Shown here piece by piece: positions 44,542 through 59,925 of a stretch of DNA of 64,000 nt. The notes beneath the pieces are model-generated. The model was given only the letters and a program-made list of their open reading frames with translations. It did not search any database and was not told the origin of the DNA. The stretch's first letter is position 1. Every line of letters starts with the position of its first letter. The translations under genes and the position numbers were made by a program. The stretch spans positions 81,485-145,484 of the forward strand of contig SIJG01000104.1 in NCBI GenBank assembly GCA_023374025.1. Reading direction: 5' to 3'. The stretch is from Heterodera schachtii. Its lineage: Eukaryota; Nematoda; Chromadorea; Rhabditida; Heteroderidae.

Positions 44542-47500
44542 ATGTTTTTCTTATATCAAGTTTGGTTTTTGACCATAAAAAATTTGCGAAAGATTTAAAT
44601 TCTATTTCCTAGATTGATTTTTTTAACATTTTTAAATTTAATCACAAATCCTCGCACCGTTTATGATCTAAATTTCGTTAATGGTTTTTTTATTATTTCA
44701 TTTTTCTCTTGTCTTTTTAAATTCAATTTTATATATTATACAAGGAACAAATAGTTTTTATAACTTTTAAATACTAATAATTATATGACTATTAATTTAT
44801 GTGTATTAAAATGCGCTCAAAATCTGTTTTAAATTTCTTTTATTCCTCTTATGTTATAATAGTAATTTAGATATTTTAAAATGTAATTTAATTTAGTAAA
44901 TAATTTCTTGTTTTCCATTTTATCGCCACGGTAATGGTTGATGATGAAATATTAAATTTTATTATTTTAAAACTTTTGAATAAAAAAAATAATTATTTTT
45001 TATTCTTTTATATAATTAACAAGTCATTGTTTTTTGATAGATTAATTTATATTTATAATTAAATATTTTAATTAATAATTGTTTGACAAATATGTTTAAA
45101 ATTTAATTTTTCAAATTAAAATCTGTATTTCGATTGATGAATATTCTGTAAGATTCTACATTTTTTAAATAATTCTAGCTAATTTTCAATTATTTTTAAA
45201 ATGCAATATAATTTATTAATACATTACACTGATACAGAAACAGAAAATTTTTTAATCTTATTTATTTTTAATCAATTAATATGCATTTGTATTTACTTTT
45301 ATTTATCATATTCAGTTATTTTTTAAACTTTTCTTTATTCTATATAATTTCTTTCTATTTTTAAATTATTTTGAGCACGATTTTAATATGTGAATTTAAA
45401 CAATTAATTTGTTTTAAGGAATTCATAATTATTAATAATTATTTTATGTCGAAATGCTTTTCCTTTTTTGGTATAAAAAGTACATTTAACAATGATTGTT
45501 TTTGTTTTAGCGAAAACCCCACACAATTCAATCCCGATGGAAATATAAGTCAAAAAATGAATTAAATAGTGATTTGAACCACATAAAAACCTAAAGAATG
45601 GTTAGATTAATCATGTCCTATAAAGACAAAATGAGAATCAGAATAATAGGCAACCCCTGACGAATTAGTAACAATAATTTCGTAAAAGCATAGTTCGAAA
45701 GCGGTCATTGGGTCTCTGATAGAATCTTTTGCCTCCATTTCGCAGTAGATTTATTCCAAAATATGGCCATTTTTAAATATGAATTGAAAATTATTTAAAT
45801 TTTTTTAACTGTGATTTTTTACAAATAATTTAAATGTTTTTATTAAAGATTTTTAATATTTATTCAAATATTTATTTTTTTTGAATCAAATTGCAATATT
45901 TATTTTCATTTTAATTAGAAGATAATTGTTTGATTAGCTTTCAATTTTCTTTTGTATTTTTTCCTCGCATTGTACAGTAGGTTGATCACATTATTCATTT
46001 TAAATTTTTTGTTTATTATGTATTTGCTTTTTTTAATGAAAAATTAAAAGTAATTTGTTTACTTAGGATAATTATTTGCTTTATTAAAAAATTGTTATTA
46101 AAAAGTTTGGCATTTTATTTATTTTTTTGCAACTTAGTGAGATGTAAATTATATATTTTTGTTCTCCTAAATAAAACTAAAAATTAAATATGTAAATTAG
46201 CATAGAATTTAATAAATTTTTATTTTTCCAGATAATAGTATAAATTGATTTTTTAATAATATAACTTAAATCATGTCCAAAGTAAATTATTAAATGTTGA
46301 TCAATAACTTCCTAACAATTTTGTTAATTATTTTTAAATTATTCCTATTTCAAACAAAGAATTTAGCTAATAATTTAAAAGATATATTTATTATTTCTAT
46401 ATAATATGTATAAATTGAATTTTTAATATAAATTTTTCCCTCAGTTCAAGAACCCTCTTGCGTATTAATTTAAAATATTGTTAATTTTTCACTATTATTA
46501 TTTCATGCAAAAATTATTTATTTATTAATATTTAGTTATTACAATTAATAAAATAATCATATAATGCTTGCTTAATCTTTTATTTTATATTTTGAATAAC
46601 TCTTTATAATATAACTCATGTTGTCTTGAATCCACTGATCAAATGGACGAAGAATTGCGTAATGAATAATTAAATAAAATTGAATAATTATGGATTAATA
46701 TTTATTTAAACTTTTGCTCTTTTTTTTATCTGTATATTATTAAAAATATTTTTTATCCGTTATTGTTTTTAATTATTGTATCTTCTTTATTTTATGAATA
46801 AAGTTATTTTCAATTTTATACATAAATTTGATATTTATTAATGTAAAAAAAAATTTTTTTTTTACATAATATAGGTTTAATTTATTTTATATGAAATCAG
46901 TTAACCTTCATTTAAATCATCCTCATTTTAATATGTTTGCTTCCTAAATTATTTTTTCTTTTGTTTATGAATTAATTTTTTTTTGTTTTTTGCATTATTT
47001 TGGATTTTTAATAACTTTTAAGTTTTTTTATCAGTTTTTGTTATTTTTTAAAAAATTTTTTAATACCAAATAATTTTTTATTGTTTTCATTATTTCTTTT
47101 AACTTTTCCGTATATACATTTTTGTTATTTATTTCTTTAATATTGTATTAGAATTTATTTAAATTTTTCAACAGAGAAACATTTATTTGCTTCTTTAAAT
47201 ATCCTACCTTATGATATTAATACTCATGGCTATATCCATTCACATCAGTGATATGTATAATCATGGAATTCACTTATCATCTTTTTCGATTAAAAAATTT
47301 ATTAAATGATTAAATTTTTTAATAAATTGATTATTAAATTAATTAATTAATACCATTAAGCACATTTTTATATTTTAATAGCAATTTATCTTATGTTTTC
47401 TTAATATAATAACGAATTTTTGTGTCAACCTTCAATTCATCATCATCATCAATATCGCTTTGGACAAATAATTTAATTTTATAAAAAATTTATAAATTTA

Positions 47501-47876
47501 TTGTATAAAATGTTTATTTTATTTTAATTTTAAACAATTTTCTGTTTTTTTTAAAACGTCCTTATTGTTAGCATATTTTATGTACGTTGTTTCGATTGAT
47601 AAATTAATTTGAAATAATTCCACATTTTTCTGTTATATTTCTTACAATTTTAATTATTAATATTGTTCCATTCTTTTATATTTAAAATGTAATATAATTT
47701 ATTATTACACTGATATGAAAGAATAATTTTGTGTTTAGATTAACCATTCCCGATCGTGGTCCCTTTCTCTGACTCAATTTAACGGCCCTTATAAATCTTC
47801 TTGACCAGGTGACCGTTTTGATTTTCAACATTCATTATTTTTTATCGTGGTTGGTCGATTGACTAAATGCAAATTT

Positions 47877-48003
47877 GGCGATGGACAAAAAGTGCAAAAA
47901 ACCAAAAAAATAATTAAATTTATACATATGTGTAATTTAAAAAGTTGATAAAAATCATAGGAAAAGTCAGATAATTGATTTTAGCACTTTTTTGTCCATC
48001 GTC
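47877..48003. repeat. second foldback in the 4.4-kb unit
   Basis: GGCGATGGACAAAAAGTGC (47877-47895) is mirrored by GCACTTTTTTGTCCATCGTC (about 47984-48003), about 90 bp apart. The same structure is present near 52287 and 56700. Confidence 0.7.
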
Positions 48004-48261
48004 CCGATTTGCCTTTTTGTACATTTACCTATCACCTTTTTTATCATTCTTTTCCCTACTTCTTGTTTTCGTTCTTATTCGAAGGCTTATGTAAAATTTG
48101 AACCCATTTTTTATGCATTAAATTTATTTCTTTAATATTATTTTTATTTGCATTAACTAATATTATACAGGTTTTTCTTTATAAATTAATTATATTCACA
48201 AATTATAGATAAATAAAATAAATTATAGATGCATATTATATTATGCATATTTTTCAAAAAA

Positions 48262-51200
48262 ACCAAAATTGACCTTTTTGTTAAAGTATAATTTTGGGTT
48301 TATCCGGGAAATCCCCACCTTATTAATAAGCATAATTTTTTTTATCTAAACCTGGCTGTCAGATGTAATGATTTTTCATGATTTTTTGACAGAAAATTAT
48401 TCATAACTTCGCATAAAATGAATTAAATTTTTAAGGTATTATTCGGTAGCCCTAAGTGTTTTCTATTATCCTGCAAATTTCAAAAATTCATTAAGATTTT
48501 TAAAAAGTTATGAGCTGAGAAACTAAAAAAGCAACCTTAAACATAACGAAGGTTTTTGAAATTTTGCATTATAAAAAAAACCATTAGAGCTATAAATGAT
48601 ATTAAAATTTTAAAATTGGTTGCTTTTGAGTAAATTTTAATCAAATTTTTTTTTAAATTTTCATTTTTGTTTGTTTTCAAATATTTTTAAGGTTTAAAAA
48701 TGACAAGAATTTCAAAAGCCAATTGGATTTTTTTTGTTAAATATTTATTAACAATTTAACATTATAAATAGGTAGAATAGACGTTGAGTAAATCGACCAC
48801 GCTGAGTTAGAATATGGCCTTAGATTTGATTTCTGAATTGTGTACAGCTCCAACTTCATTCACGGAGTTGGAGCAGTACAAGCTCAGGGTGAAAAGATAG
48901 GTCAGATTTAAGGTCATATTCTGATTCTACTGGTCTATTGTACAGAATACCATGTTTTTCTTATATCAAGTTTGGTTTTTGACCATAAAAAATTTGCGAA
49001 AGATTTAAATTCTATTTCCTAGATTGATTTTTTTAACATTTTTAAATTTAATCACAAATCCTCGCACCGTTTATGATCTAAATTTCGTTAATGGTTTTTT
49101 TATTATTTCATTTTTCTCTTGTCTTTTTAAATTCAATTTTATATATTATACAAGGAACAAATAGTTTTTATAACTTTTAAATACTAATAATTATATGACT
49201 ATTAATTTATGTGTATTAAAATGCGCTCAAAATCTGTTTTAAATTTCTTTTATTCCTCTTATGTTATAATAGTAATTTAGATATTTTAAAATGTAATTTA
49301 ATTTAGTAAATAATTTCTTGTTTTCCATTTTATCGCCACGGTAATGGTTGATGATGAAATATTAAATTTTATTATTTTAAAACTTTTGAATAAAAAAAAT
49401 AATTATTTTTTATTCTTTTACATAATTAACTAGTCATTGTTTTTTGATAGATTAATTTATATTTATAATTAAATATTTTAATTAATAATTGTTTGACAAA
49501 TATGTTTAAAATTTAATTTTTCAAATTAAAATCTGTATTTCGATTGATGAATATTCTGTAAGATTCTACATTTTTTAAATAATTCTAGCTAATTTTCAAT
49601 TATTTTTAAAATGCAATATAATTTATTAATACATTACACTGATACAGAAACAGAAAATTTTTTAATCTTATTTATTTTTAATCAATTAATATGCATTTGT
49701 ATTTACTTTTATTTATCATATTCAGTTATTTTTTAAACTTTTCTTTATTCTATATAATTTCTTTCTATTTTTAAATTATTTTGAGCACGATTTTAATATG
49801 TGAATTTAAACAATTAATTTGTTTTAAGGAATTCATAATTATTAATAATTATTTTATGTCGAAATGCTTTTCCTTTTTTGGTATAAAAAGTACATTTAAC
49901 AATGATTGTTTTTGTTTTAGCGAAAACCCCACACAATTCAATCCCGATGGAAATATAAGTCAAAAAATGAATTAAATAGTGATTTGAACCACATAAAAAC
50001 CTAAAGAATGGTTAGATTAATCATGTCCTATAAAGACAAAATGAGAATCAGAATAATAGGCAACCCCTGACGAATTAGTAACAATAATTTCGTAAAAGCA
50101 TAGTTCGAAAGCGGTCATTGGGTCTCTGATAGAATCTTTTGCCTCCATTTCGCAGTAGATTTATTCCAAAATATGGCCATTTTTAAATATGAATTGAAAA
50201 TTATTTAAATTTTTTTAACTGTGATTTTTTACAAATAATTTAAATGTTTTTATTAAAGATTTTTAATATTTATTCAAATATTTATTTTTTTTGAATCAAA
50301 TTGCAATATTTATTTTCATTTTAATTAGAAGATAATTGTTTGATTAGCTTTCAATTTTCTTTTGTATTTTTTCCTCGCATTGTACAGTAGGTTGATCACA
50401 TTATTCATTTTAAATTTTTTGTTTATTATGTATTTGCTTTTTTTAATGAAAAATTAAAAGTAATTTGTTTACTTAGGATAATTATTTGCTTTATTAAAAA
50501 ATTGTTATTAAAAAGTTTGGCATTTTATTTATTTTTTTGCAACTTAGTGAGATGTAAATTATATATTTTTGTTCTCCTAAATAAAACTAAAAATTAAATA
50601 TGTAAATTAGCATAGAATTTAATAAATTTTTATTTTTCCAGATAATAGTATAAATTGATTTTTTAATAATATAACTTAAATCATGTCCAAAGTAAATTAT
50701 TAAATGTTGATCAATAACTTCCTAACAATTTTGTTAATTATTTTTAAATTATTCCTATTTCAAACAAAGAATTTAGCTAATAATTTAAAAGATATATTTA
50801 TTATTTCTATATAATATGTATAAATTGAATTTTTAATATAAATTTTTCCCTCAGTTCAAGAACCCTCTTGCGTATTAATTTAAAATATTGTTAATTTTTC
50901 ACTATTATTATTTCATGCAAAAATTATTTATTTATTAATATTTAGTTATTACAATTAATAAAATAATCATATAATGCTTGCTTAATCTTTTATTTTATAT
51001 TTTGAATAACTCTTTATAATATAACTCATGTTGTCTTGAATCCACTGATCAAATGGACGAAGAATTGCGTAATGAATAATTAAATAAAATTGAATAATTA
51101 TGGATTAATATTTATTTAAACTTTTGCTCTTTTTTTTATCTGTATATTATTAAAAATATTTTTTATCCGTTATTGTTTTTAATTATTGTATCTTCTTTAT

Positions 51201-52671
51201 TTTATGAATAAAGTTATTTTCAATTTTATACATAAATTTGATATTTATTAATGTTAAAAAAAAATTTTTTTTTTACATAATATAGGTTTAATTTATTTTA
51301 TATGAAATCAGTTAACCTTCATTTAAATCATCCTCATTTTAATATGTTTGCTTCCTAAATTATTTTTTCTTTTGTTTATGAATTAATTTTTTTTGTTTTT
51401 TGCATTATTTTGGATTTTTAATAACTTTTAAGTTTTTTTATCAGTTTTTGTTATTTTTTAAAAAATTTTTTAATACCAAATAATTTTTTATTGTTTTCAT
51501 TATTTCTTTTAACTTTTCCGTATATACATTTTTGTTATTTATTTCTTTAATATTGTATTAGAATTTATTTAAATTTTTCAACAGAGAAACATTTATTTGC
51601 TTCTTTAAATATCCTACCTTATGATATTAATACTCATGGCTATATCCATTCACATCAGTGATATGTATAATCATGGAATTCACTTATCATCTTTTTCGAT
51701 TAAAAAATTTATTAAATGATTAAATTTTTTAATAAATTGATTATTAAATTAATTAATTAATACCATTAAGCACATTTTTATATTTTAATAGCAATTTATC
51801 TTATGTTTTCTTAATATAATAACGAATTTTTGTGTCAACCTTCAATTCATCATCATCATCAATATCGCTTTGGACAAATAATTTAATTTTATAAAAAATT
51901 TATAAATTTATTGTATAAAATGTTTATTTTATTTTAATTTTAAACAATTTTCTGTTTTTTTTAAAACGTCCTTATTGTTAGCATATTTTATGTACGTTGT
52001 TTCGATTGATAAATTAATTTGAAATAATTCCACATTTTTCTGTTATATTTCTTACAATTTTAATTATTAATATTGTTCCATTCTTTTATATTTAAAATGT
52101 AATATAATTTATTATTACACTGATATGAAAGAATAATTTTGTGTTTAGATTAACCATTCCCGATCGTGGTCCCTTTCTCTGACTCAATTTAACGGCCCTT
52201 ATAAATCTTCTTGACCAGGTGACCGTTTTGATTTTCAACATTCATTATTTTTTATCGTGGTTGGTCGATTGACTAAATGCAAATTTGGCGATGGACAAAA
52301 AGTGCAAAAAACCAAAAAAATAATTAAATTTATACATATGTGTAATTTAAAAAGTTGATAAAAATCATAGGAAAAGTCAGATAATTGATTTTAGCACTTT
52401 TTTGTCCATCGTCCCGATTTGCCTTTTTGTACATTTACCTATCACCTTTTTTATCATTCTTTTCCCTACTTCTTGTTTTCGTTCTTATTCGAAGGCTTAT
52501 GTAAAATTTGAACCCATTTTTTATGCATTAAATTTATTTCTTTAATATTATTTTTATTTGCATTAACTAATATTATACAGGTTTTTCTTTATAAATTAAT
52601 TATATTCACAAATTATAGATAAATAAAATAAATTATAGATGCATATTATATTATGCATATTTTTCAAAAAA
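48262..52671 (+). repeat. 4.41-kb tandem repeat, unit 2
   Basis: Length 4410 bp, nearly identical to unit 1. It shares with units 3 and 4 the change ACATAATTAACTAGTC (about 49419), where unit 1 has ATATAATTAACAAGTC. Confidence 0.9.
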
Positions 52672-55600
52672 ACCAAAATTGACCTTTTTGTTAAAGTATA
52701 ATTTTGGGTTTATCCGGGAAATCCCCACCTTATTAATAAGCATAATTTTTTTTATCTAAACCTGGCTGTCAGATGTAATGATTTTTCATGATTTTTTGAC
52801 AGAAAATTATTCATAACTTCGCATAAAATGAATTAAATTTTTAAGGTATTATTCGGTAGCCCTAAGTGTTTTCTATTATCCTGCAAATTTCAAAAATTCA
52901 TTAAGATTTTAAAAAAGTTATGAGCTGAGAAACTAAAAAAGCAACCTTAAACATAACGAAGGTTTTTGAAATTTTGCATTATAAAAAAAACCATTAGAGC
53001 TATAAATGATATTAAAATTTTAAAATTGGTTGCTTTTGAGTAAATTTTAATCAAATTTTTTTTTAAATTTTCATTTTTGTTTGTTTTCAAATATTTTTAA
53101 GGTTTAAAAATGACAAGAATTTCAAAAGCCAATTGGATTTTTTTTGTTAAATATTTATTAACAATTTAACATTATAAATAGGTAGAATAGACGTTGAGTA
53201 AATCGACCACGCTGAGTTAGAATATGGCCTTAGATTTGATTTCTGAATTGTGTACAGCTCCAACTTCATTCACGGAGTTGGAGCAGTACAAGCTCAGGGT
53301 GAAAAGATAGGTCAGATTTAAGGTCATATTCTGATTCTACTGGTCTATTGTACAGAATACCATGTTTTTCTTATATCAAGTTTGGTTTTTGACCATAAAA
53401 AATTTGCGAAAGATTTAAATTCTATTTCCTAGATTGATTTTTTTAACATTTTTAAATTTAATCACAAATCCTCGCACCGTTTATGATCTAAATTTCGTTA
53501 ATGGTTTTTTTATTATTTCATTTTTCTCTTGTCTTTTTAAATTCAATTTTATATATTATACAAGGAACAAATAGTTTTTATAACTTTTAAATACTAATAA
53601 TTATATGACTATTAATTTATGTGTATTAAAATGCGCTCAAAATCTGTTTTAAATTTCTTTTATTCCTCTTATGTTATAATAGTAATTTAGATATTTTAAA
53701 ATGTAATTTAATTTAGTAAATAATTTCTTGTTTTCCATTTTATCGCCACGGTAATGGTTGATGATGAAATATTAAATTTTATTATTTTAAAACTTTTGAA
53801 TAAAAAAAATAATTATTTTTTATTCTTTTACATAATTAACTAGTCATTGTTTTTTGATAGATTAATTTATATTTATAATTAAATATTTTAATTAATAATT
53901 GTTTGACAAATATGTTTAAAATTTAATTTTTCAAATTAAAATCTGTATTTCGATTGATGAATATTCTGTAAGATTCTACATTTTTTAAATAATTCTAGCT
54001 AATTTTCAATTATTTTTAAAATGCAATATAATTTATTAATACATTACACTGATACAGAAACAGAAAATTTTTTAATCTTATTTATTTTTAATCAATTAAT
54101 ATGCATTTGTATTTACTTTTATTTATCATATTCAGTTATTTTTTAAACTTTTCTTTATTCTATATAATTTCTTTCTATTTTTAAATTATTTTGAGCACGA
54201 TTTTAATATGTGAATTTAAACAATTAATTTGTTTTAAGGAATTCATAATTATTAATAATTATTTTATGTCGAAATGCTTTTCCTTTTTTGGTATAAAAAG
54301 TACATTTAACAATGATTGTTTTTGTTTTAGCGAAAACCCCACACAATTCAATCCCGATGGAAATATAAGTCAAAAAATGAATTAAATAGTGATTTGAACC
54401 ACATAAAAACCTAAAGAATGGTTAGATTAATCATGTCCTATAAAGACAAAATGAGAATCAGAATAATAGGCAACCCCTGACGAATTAGTAACAATAATTT
54501 CGTAAAAGCATAGTTCGAAAGCGGTCATTGGGTCTCTGATAGAATCTTTTGCCTCCATTTCGCAGTAGATTTATTCCAAAATATGGCCATTTTTAAATAT
54601 GAATTGAAAATTATTTAAATTTTTTTAACTGTGATTTTTTACAAATAATTTAAATGTTTTTATTAAAGATTTTTAATATTTATTCAAATATTTATTTTTT
54701 TTGAATCAAATTGCAATATTTATTTTCATTTTAATTAGAAGATAATTGTTTGATTAGCTTTCAATTCTTCTTTTGAATTTTTCCTCGCATTGTACAGTAA
54801 GTTGACCACATTATTGAGTTTAAATTTTTTGTTTAAATTTATATATTTGCTTTATGTAATGAAAAATTAAAAGTAATTTGTTTACTTAGGATAATTATTT
54901 GCTTTATTAAAAAATTGTTATTAAAAAGTTTGGCATTTTATTTATTTTTTTGCAACTTAGTGAGATGTAAATTATATATTTTTGTTCTCCTAAATAAAAC
55001 TAAAAATTAAATATGTAAATTAGCATAGAATTTAATAAATTTTTATTTTTCCAGATAATAGTATAAATTGATTTTTTAATAATATAACTTAAATCATGTC
55101 CAAAGTAAATTATTAAATGTTGATCAATAACTTCCTAACAATTTTGTTAATTATTTTTAAATTATTCCTATTTCAAACAAAGAATTTAGCTAATAATTTA
55201 AAAGATATATTTATTATTTCTATATAATATGTATAAATTGAATTTTTAATATAAATTTTTCCCTCAGTTCAAGAACCCTCTTGCGTATTAATTTAAAATA
55301 TTGTTAATTTTTCACTATTATTATTTCATGCAAAAATTATTTATTTATTAATATTTAGTTATTACAATTAATAAAATAATCATATAATGCTTGCTTAATC
55401 TTTTATTTTATATTTTGAATAACTCTTTATAATATAACTCATGTTGTCTTGAATCCACTGATCAAATGGACGAAGAATTGCGTAATGAATAATTAAATAA
55501 AATTGAATAATTATGGATTAATATTTATTTAAACTTTTGCTCTTTTTTTTATCTGTATATTATTAAAAATATTTTTTATCCGTTATTGTTTTTAATTATT

Positions 55601-57085
55601 GTATCTTCTTTATTTTATGAATAAAGTTATTTTCAATTTTATACATAAATTTGATATTTATTAATGTTAAAAAAAAATTTTTTTTTTACATAATATAGGT
55701 TTAATTTATTTTATATGAAATCAGTTAACCTTCATTTAAATCATCCTCATTTTAATATGTTTGCTTCCTAAATTATTTTTTCTTTTGTTTATGAATTAAT
55801 TTTTTTTTGTTTTTTGCATTATTTTGGATTTTTAATAACTTTTAAGTTTTTTTATCAGTTTTTGTTATTTTTTAAAAAATTTTTTAATACCAAATAATTT
55901 TTTATTGTTTTCATTATTTCTTTTAACTTTTCCGTATATACATTTTTGTTATTTATTTCTTTAATATTGTATTAGAATTTATTTAAATTTTTCAACAGAG
56001 AAACATTTATTTGCTTCTTTAAATATCCTACCTTATGATATTAATACTCATGGCTATATCCATTCACATCAGTGATATGTATAATCATGGAATTCACTTA
56101 TCATCTTTTTCGATTAAAAAATTTATTAAATGATTAAATTTTTTAATAAATTGATTATTAAATTAATTAATTAATACCATTAAGCACATTTTTATATTTT
56201 AATAGCAATTTATCTTATGTTTTCTTAATATAATAACGAATTTTTGTGTCAACCTTCAATTCATCATCATCATCAATATCGCTTTGGACAAATAATTTAA
56301 TTTTATAAAAAATTTATAAATTTATTGTATAAAATGTTTATTTTATTTTAATTTTAAACAATTTTCTGTTTTTTTTAAAACGTCCTTATTGTTAGCATAT
56401 TTTATGTACGTTGTTTCGATTGATAAATTAATTTGAAATAATTCCACATTTTTCTGTTATATTTCTTACAATTTTAATTATTAATATTGTTCCATTCTTT
56501 TATATTTAAAATGTAATATAATTTATTATTACACTGATATGAAAGAATAATTTTGTGTTTAGATTAACCATTCCCGATCGTGGTCCCTTTCTCTGACTCA
56601 ATTTAACGGCCCTTATAAATCTTCTTGACCAGGTGACCGTTTTGATTTTCAACATTCATTATTTTTTATCGTGGTTGGTCGATTGACTAAATGCAAATTT
56701 GGCGATGGACAAAAAGTGCAAAAAACCAAAAAAATAATTAAATTTATACATATGTGTAATTTAAAAAGTTGATAAAAATCATAGGAAAAGTCAGATAATT
56801 GATTTTAGCACTTTTTTGTCCATCGTCCCGATTTGCCTTTTTGTACATTTACCTATCACCTTTTTTATCATTCTTTTCCCTACTTCTTGTTTTCGTTCTT
56901 ATTCGAAGGCTTATGTAAAATTTGAACCCATTTTTTATGCATTAAATTTATTTCTTTAATATTATTTTTATTTGCATTAACTAATATTATACAGGTTTTT
57001 CTTTATAAATTAATTATATTCACAAATTATAGATAAATAAAATAAATTATAGATGCATATTATATTATGCATATTTTTCAAAAAA
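52672..57085 (+). repeat. 4.41-kb tandem repeat, unit 3
   Basis: Length 4414 bp. A patch at about 54766-54850 differs from units 1 and 2 but its first part matches unit 4 (TTCTTCTTTTGAATTTTTCC), evidence of exchange between neighbouring units. Confidence 0.9.
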
Positions 57086-59925
57086 ACCAAAATTGACCTT
57101 TTTGTTAAAGTATAATTTTGGGTTTATCCGGGAAATCCCCACCTTATTAATAAGCATAATTTTTTTTATCTAAACCTGGCTGTCAGATGTAATGATTTTT
57201 CATGATTTTTTGACAGAAAATTATTCATAACTTCGCATAAAATGAATTAAATTTTTAAGGTATTATTCGGTAGCCCTAAGTGTTTTCTATTATCCTGCAA
57301 ATTTCAAAAATTCATTAAGATTTTTAAAAAGTTATGAGCTGAGAAACTAAAAAAGCAACCTTAAACATAACGAAGGTTTTTGAAATTTTGCATTATAAAA
57401 AAAACCATTAGAGCTATAAATGATATTAAAATTTTAAAATTGGTTGCTTTTGAGTAAATTTTAATCAAATTTTTTTTTAAATTTTCATTTTTGTTTGTTT
57501 TCAAATATTTTTAAGGTTTAAAAATGACAAGAATTTCAAAAGCCAATTGGATTTTTTTTGTTAAATATTTATTAACAATTTAACATTATAAATAGGTAGA
57601 ATAGACGTTGAGTAAATCGACCACGCTGAGTTAGAATATGGCCTTAGATTTGATTTCTGAATTGTGTACAGCTCCAACTTCATTCACGGAGTTGGAGCAG
57701 TACAAGCTCAGGGTGAAAAGATAGGTCAGATTTAAGGTCATATTCTGATTCTACTGGTCTATTGTACAGAATACCATGTTTTTCTTATATCAAGTTTGGT
57801 TTTTGACCATAAAAAATTTGCGAAAGATTTAAATTCTATTTCCTAGATTGATTTTTTTAACATTTTTAAATTTAATCACAAATCCTCGCACCGTTTATGA
57901 TCTAAATTTCGTTAATGGTTTTTTTATTATTTCATTTTTCTCTTGTCTTTTTAAATTCAATTTTATATATTATACAAGGAACAAATAGTTTTTATAACTT
58001 TTAAATACTAATAATTATATGACTATTAATTTATGTGTATTAAAATGCGCTCAAAATCTGTTTTAAATTTCTTTTATTCCTCTTATGTTATAATAGTAAT
58101 TTAGATATTTTAAAATGTAATTTAATTTAGTAAATAATTTCTTGTTTTCCATTTTATCGCCACGGTAATGGTTGATGATGAAATATTAAATTTTATTATT
58201 TTAAAACTTTTGAATAAAAAAAATAATTATTTTTTATTCTTTTACATAATTAACTAGTCATTGTTTTTTGATAGATTAATTTATATTTATAATTAAATAT
58301 TTTAATTAATAATTGTTTGACAAATATGTTTAAAATTTAATTTTTCAAATTAAAATCTGTATTTCGATTGATGAATATTCTGTAAGATTCTACATTTTTT
58401 AAATAATTCTAGCTAATTTTCAATTATTTTTAAAATGCAATATAATTTATTAATACATTACACTGATACAGAAACAGAAAATTTTTTAATCTTATTTATT
58501 TTTAATCAATTAATATGCATTTGTATTTACTTTTATTTATCATATTCAGTTATTTTTTAAACTTTTCTTTATTCTATATAATTTCTTTCTATTTTTAAAT
58601 TATTTTGAGCACGATTTTAATATGTGAATTTAAACAATTAATTTGTTTTAAGGAATTCATAATTATTAATAATTATTTTATGTCGAAATGCTTTTCCTTT
58701 TTTGGTATAAAAAGTACATTTAACAATGATTGTTTTTGTTTTAGCGAAAACCCCACACAATTCAATCCCGATGGAAATATAAGTCAAAAAATGAATTAAA
58801 TAGTGATTTGAACCACATAAAAACCTAAAGAATGGTTAGATTAATCATGTCCTATAAAGACAAAATGAGAATCAGAATAATAGGCAACCCCTGACGAATT
58901 AGTAACAATAATTTCGTAAAAGCATAGTTCGAAAGCGGTCATTGGGTCTCTGATAGAATCTTTTGCCTCCATTTCGCAGTAGATTTATTCCAAAATATGG
59001 CCATTTTTAAATATGAATTGAAAATTATTTAAATTTTTTTAACTGTGATTTTTTACAAATAATTTAAATGTTTTTATTAAAGATTTTTAATATTTATTCA
59101 AATATTTATTTTTTTTGAATCAAATTGCAATATTTATTTTCATTTTAATTAGAAGATAATTGTTTGATTAGCTTTCAATTCTTCTTTTGAATTTTTCCTC
59201 GCATTGTACAGTAAGTTGACCACATTATTGAGTTTAAATTTTTTGTTTATTATGTATTTGCTTTTTTTAATGAAAAATTAAAAGTAATTTTTTACTTAGG
59301 ATAATTATTTTAAAAGTTTGACATGTTATTTTTTAGAATTTAGCTAATAATTTAACAGATACATTTATTATTCCTAGATAATATGTATAAATTAAATTTT
59401 TAATATAAATAAATATTATAATATAAATTTTTTTCTCAGTTCAAGAACCCTCTTGCGTATTAATTTAAAATATTGTTAATTTTTCACTATAATTATTTCA
59501 TGCAAAAATTATTAAATGCTTGCTTAACCTTTTATTTTATATTTTGAATAATCCTTTATAATATAACTCATGTTATATTTATAATAATGGAATTCACTTA
59601 TCATCTTTTTTTGATTAAAAAATTTATTAAATGATTAAATTTTTAATAAATTGATTATTAAATTAATTAATTAAACATTTTTTACCATTAAGCACCTTTT
59701 TATTATTTTAATAGCAATTTATATTATGATTTTTTAAAGAAAACACTGAATTTTTGTGTCAACCTTCAAATCATCATTATAATCATTATCGCTTTGGATA
59801 AAGAATTTTATTTTATAAAAAATTTATAAATTTGTTGTATAAAATTTTTATTTTATTTTAATTTTAAACAATTTTCTGTTCTGTTTTAAAACATCTTATT
59901 GTTAGCATATTTTATGGAGAAATGC
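57086..59925 (+). repeat. 4.41-kb tandem repeat, unit 4, partial and decayed end
   Basis: It is nearly identical to the other units until about 59280. The remaining part, to about 59925, is the same order of sequence with many substitutions and large deletions (about 645 bp where unit 1 has about 1550), and the unit then stops. Confidence 0.85.

Larger units (their letters stand above)
43850..48261 (+). repeat. 4.41-kb tandem repeat, unit 1
   Basis: The unit starts ACCAAAATTGACC (43851). Units 1-3 are almost identical over 4410-4414 bp, with single differences such as homopolymer lengths. No gene is evident. A 64-codon frame recurs in each unit but lacks an ATG start and normal protein composition. 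The unit contains a strong hairpin (44431-44470) and a second foldback (47877-48003). Confidence 0.9.

Noticed and set aside
45371..45565. A 64-codon frame repeated in every 4.4-kb unit (also at 49781, 54191 and 58605)
   Set aside because: It begins with a TTG-type codon and is surrounded by AT-rich non-coding sequence; its identity between copies only reflects the near-identity of the whole unit.
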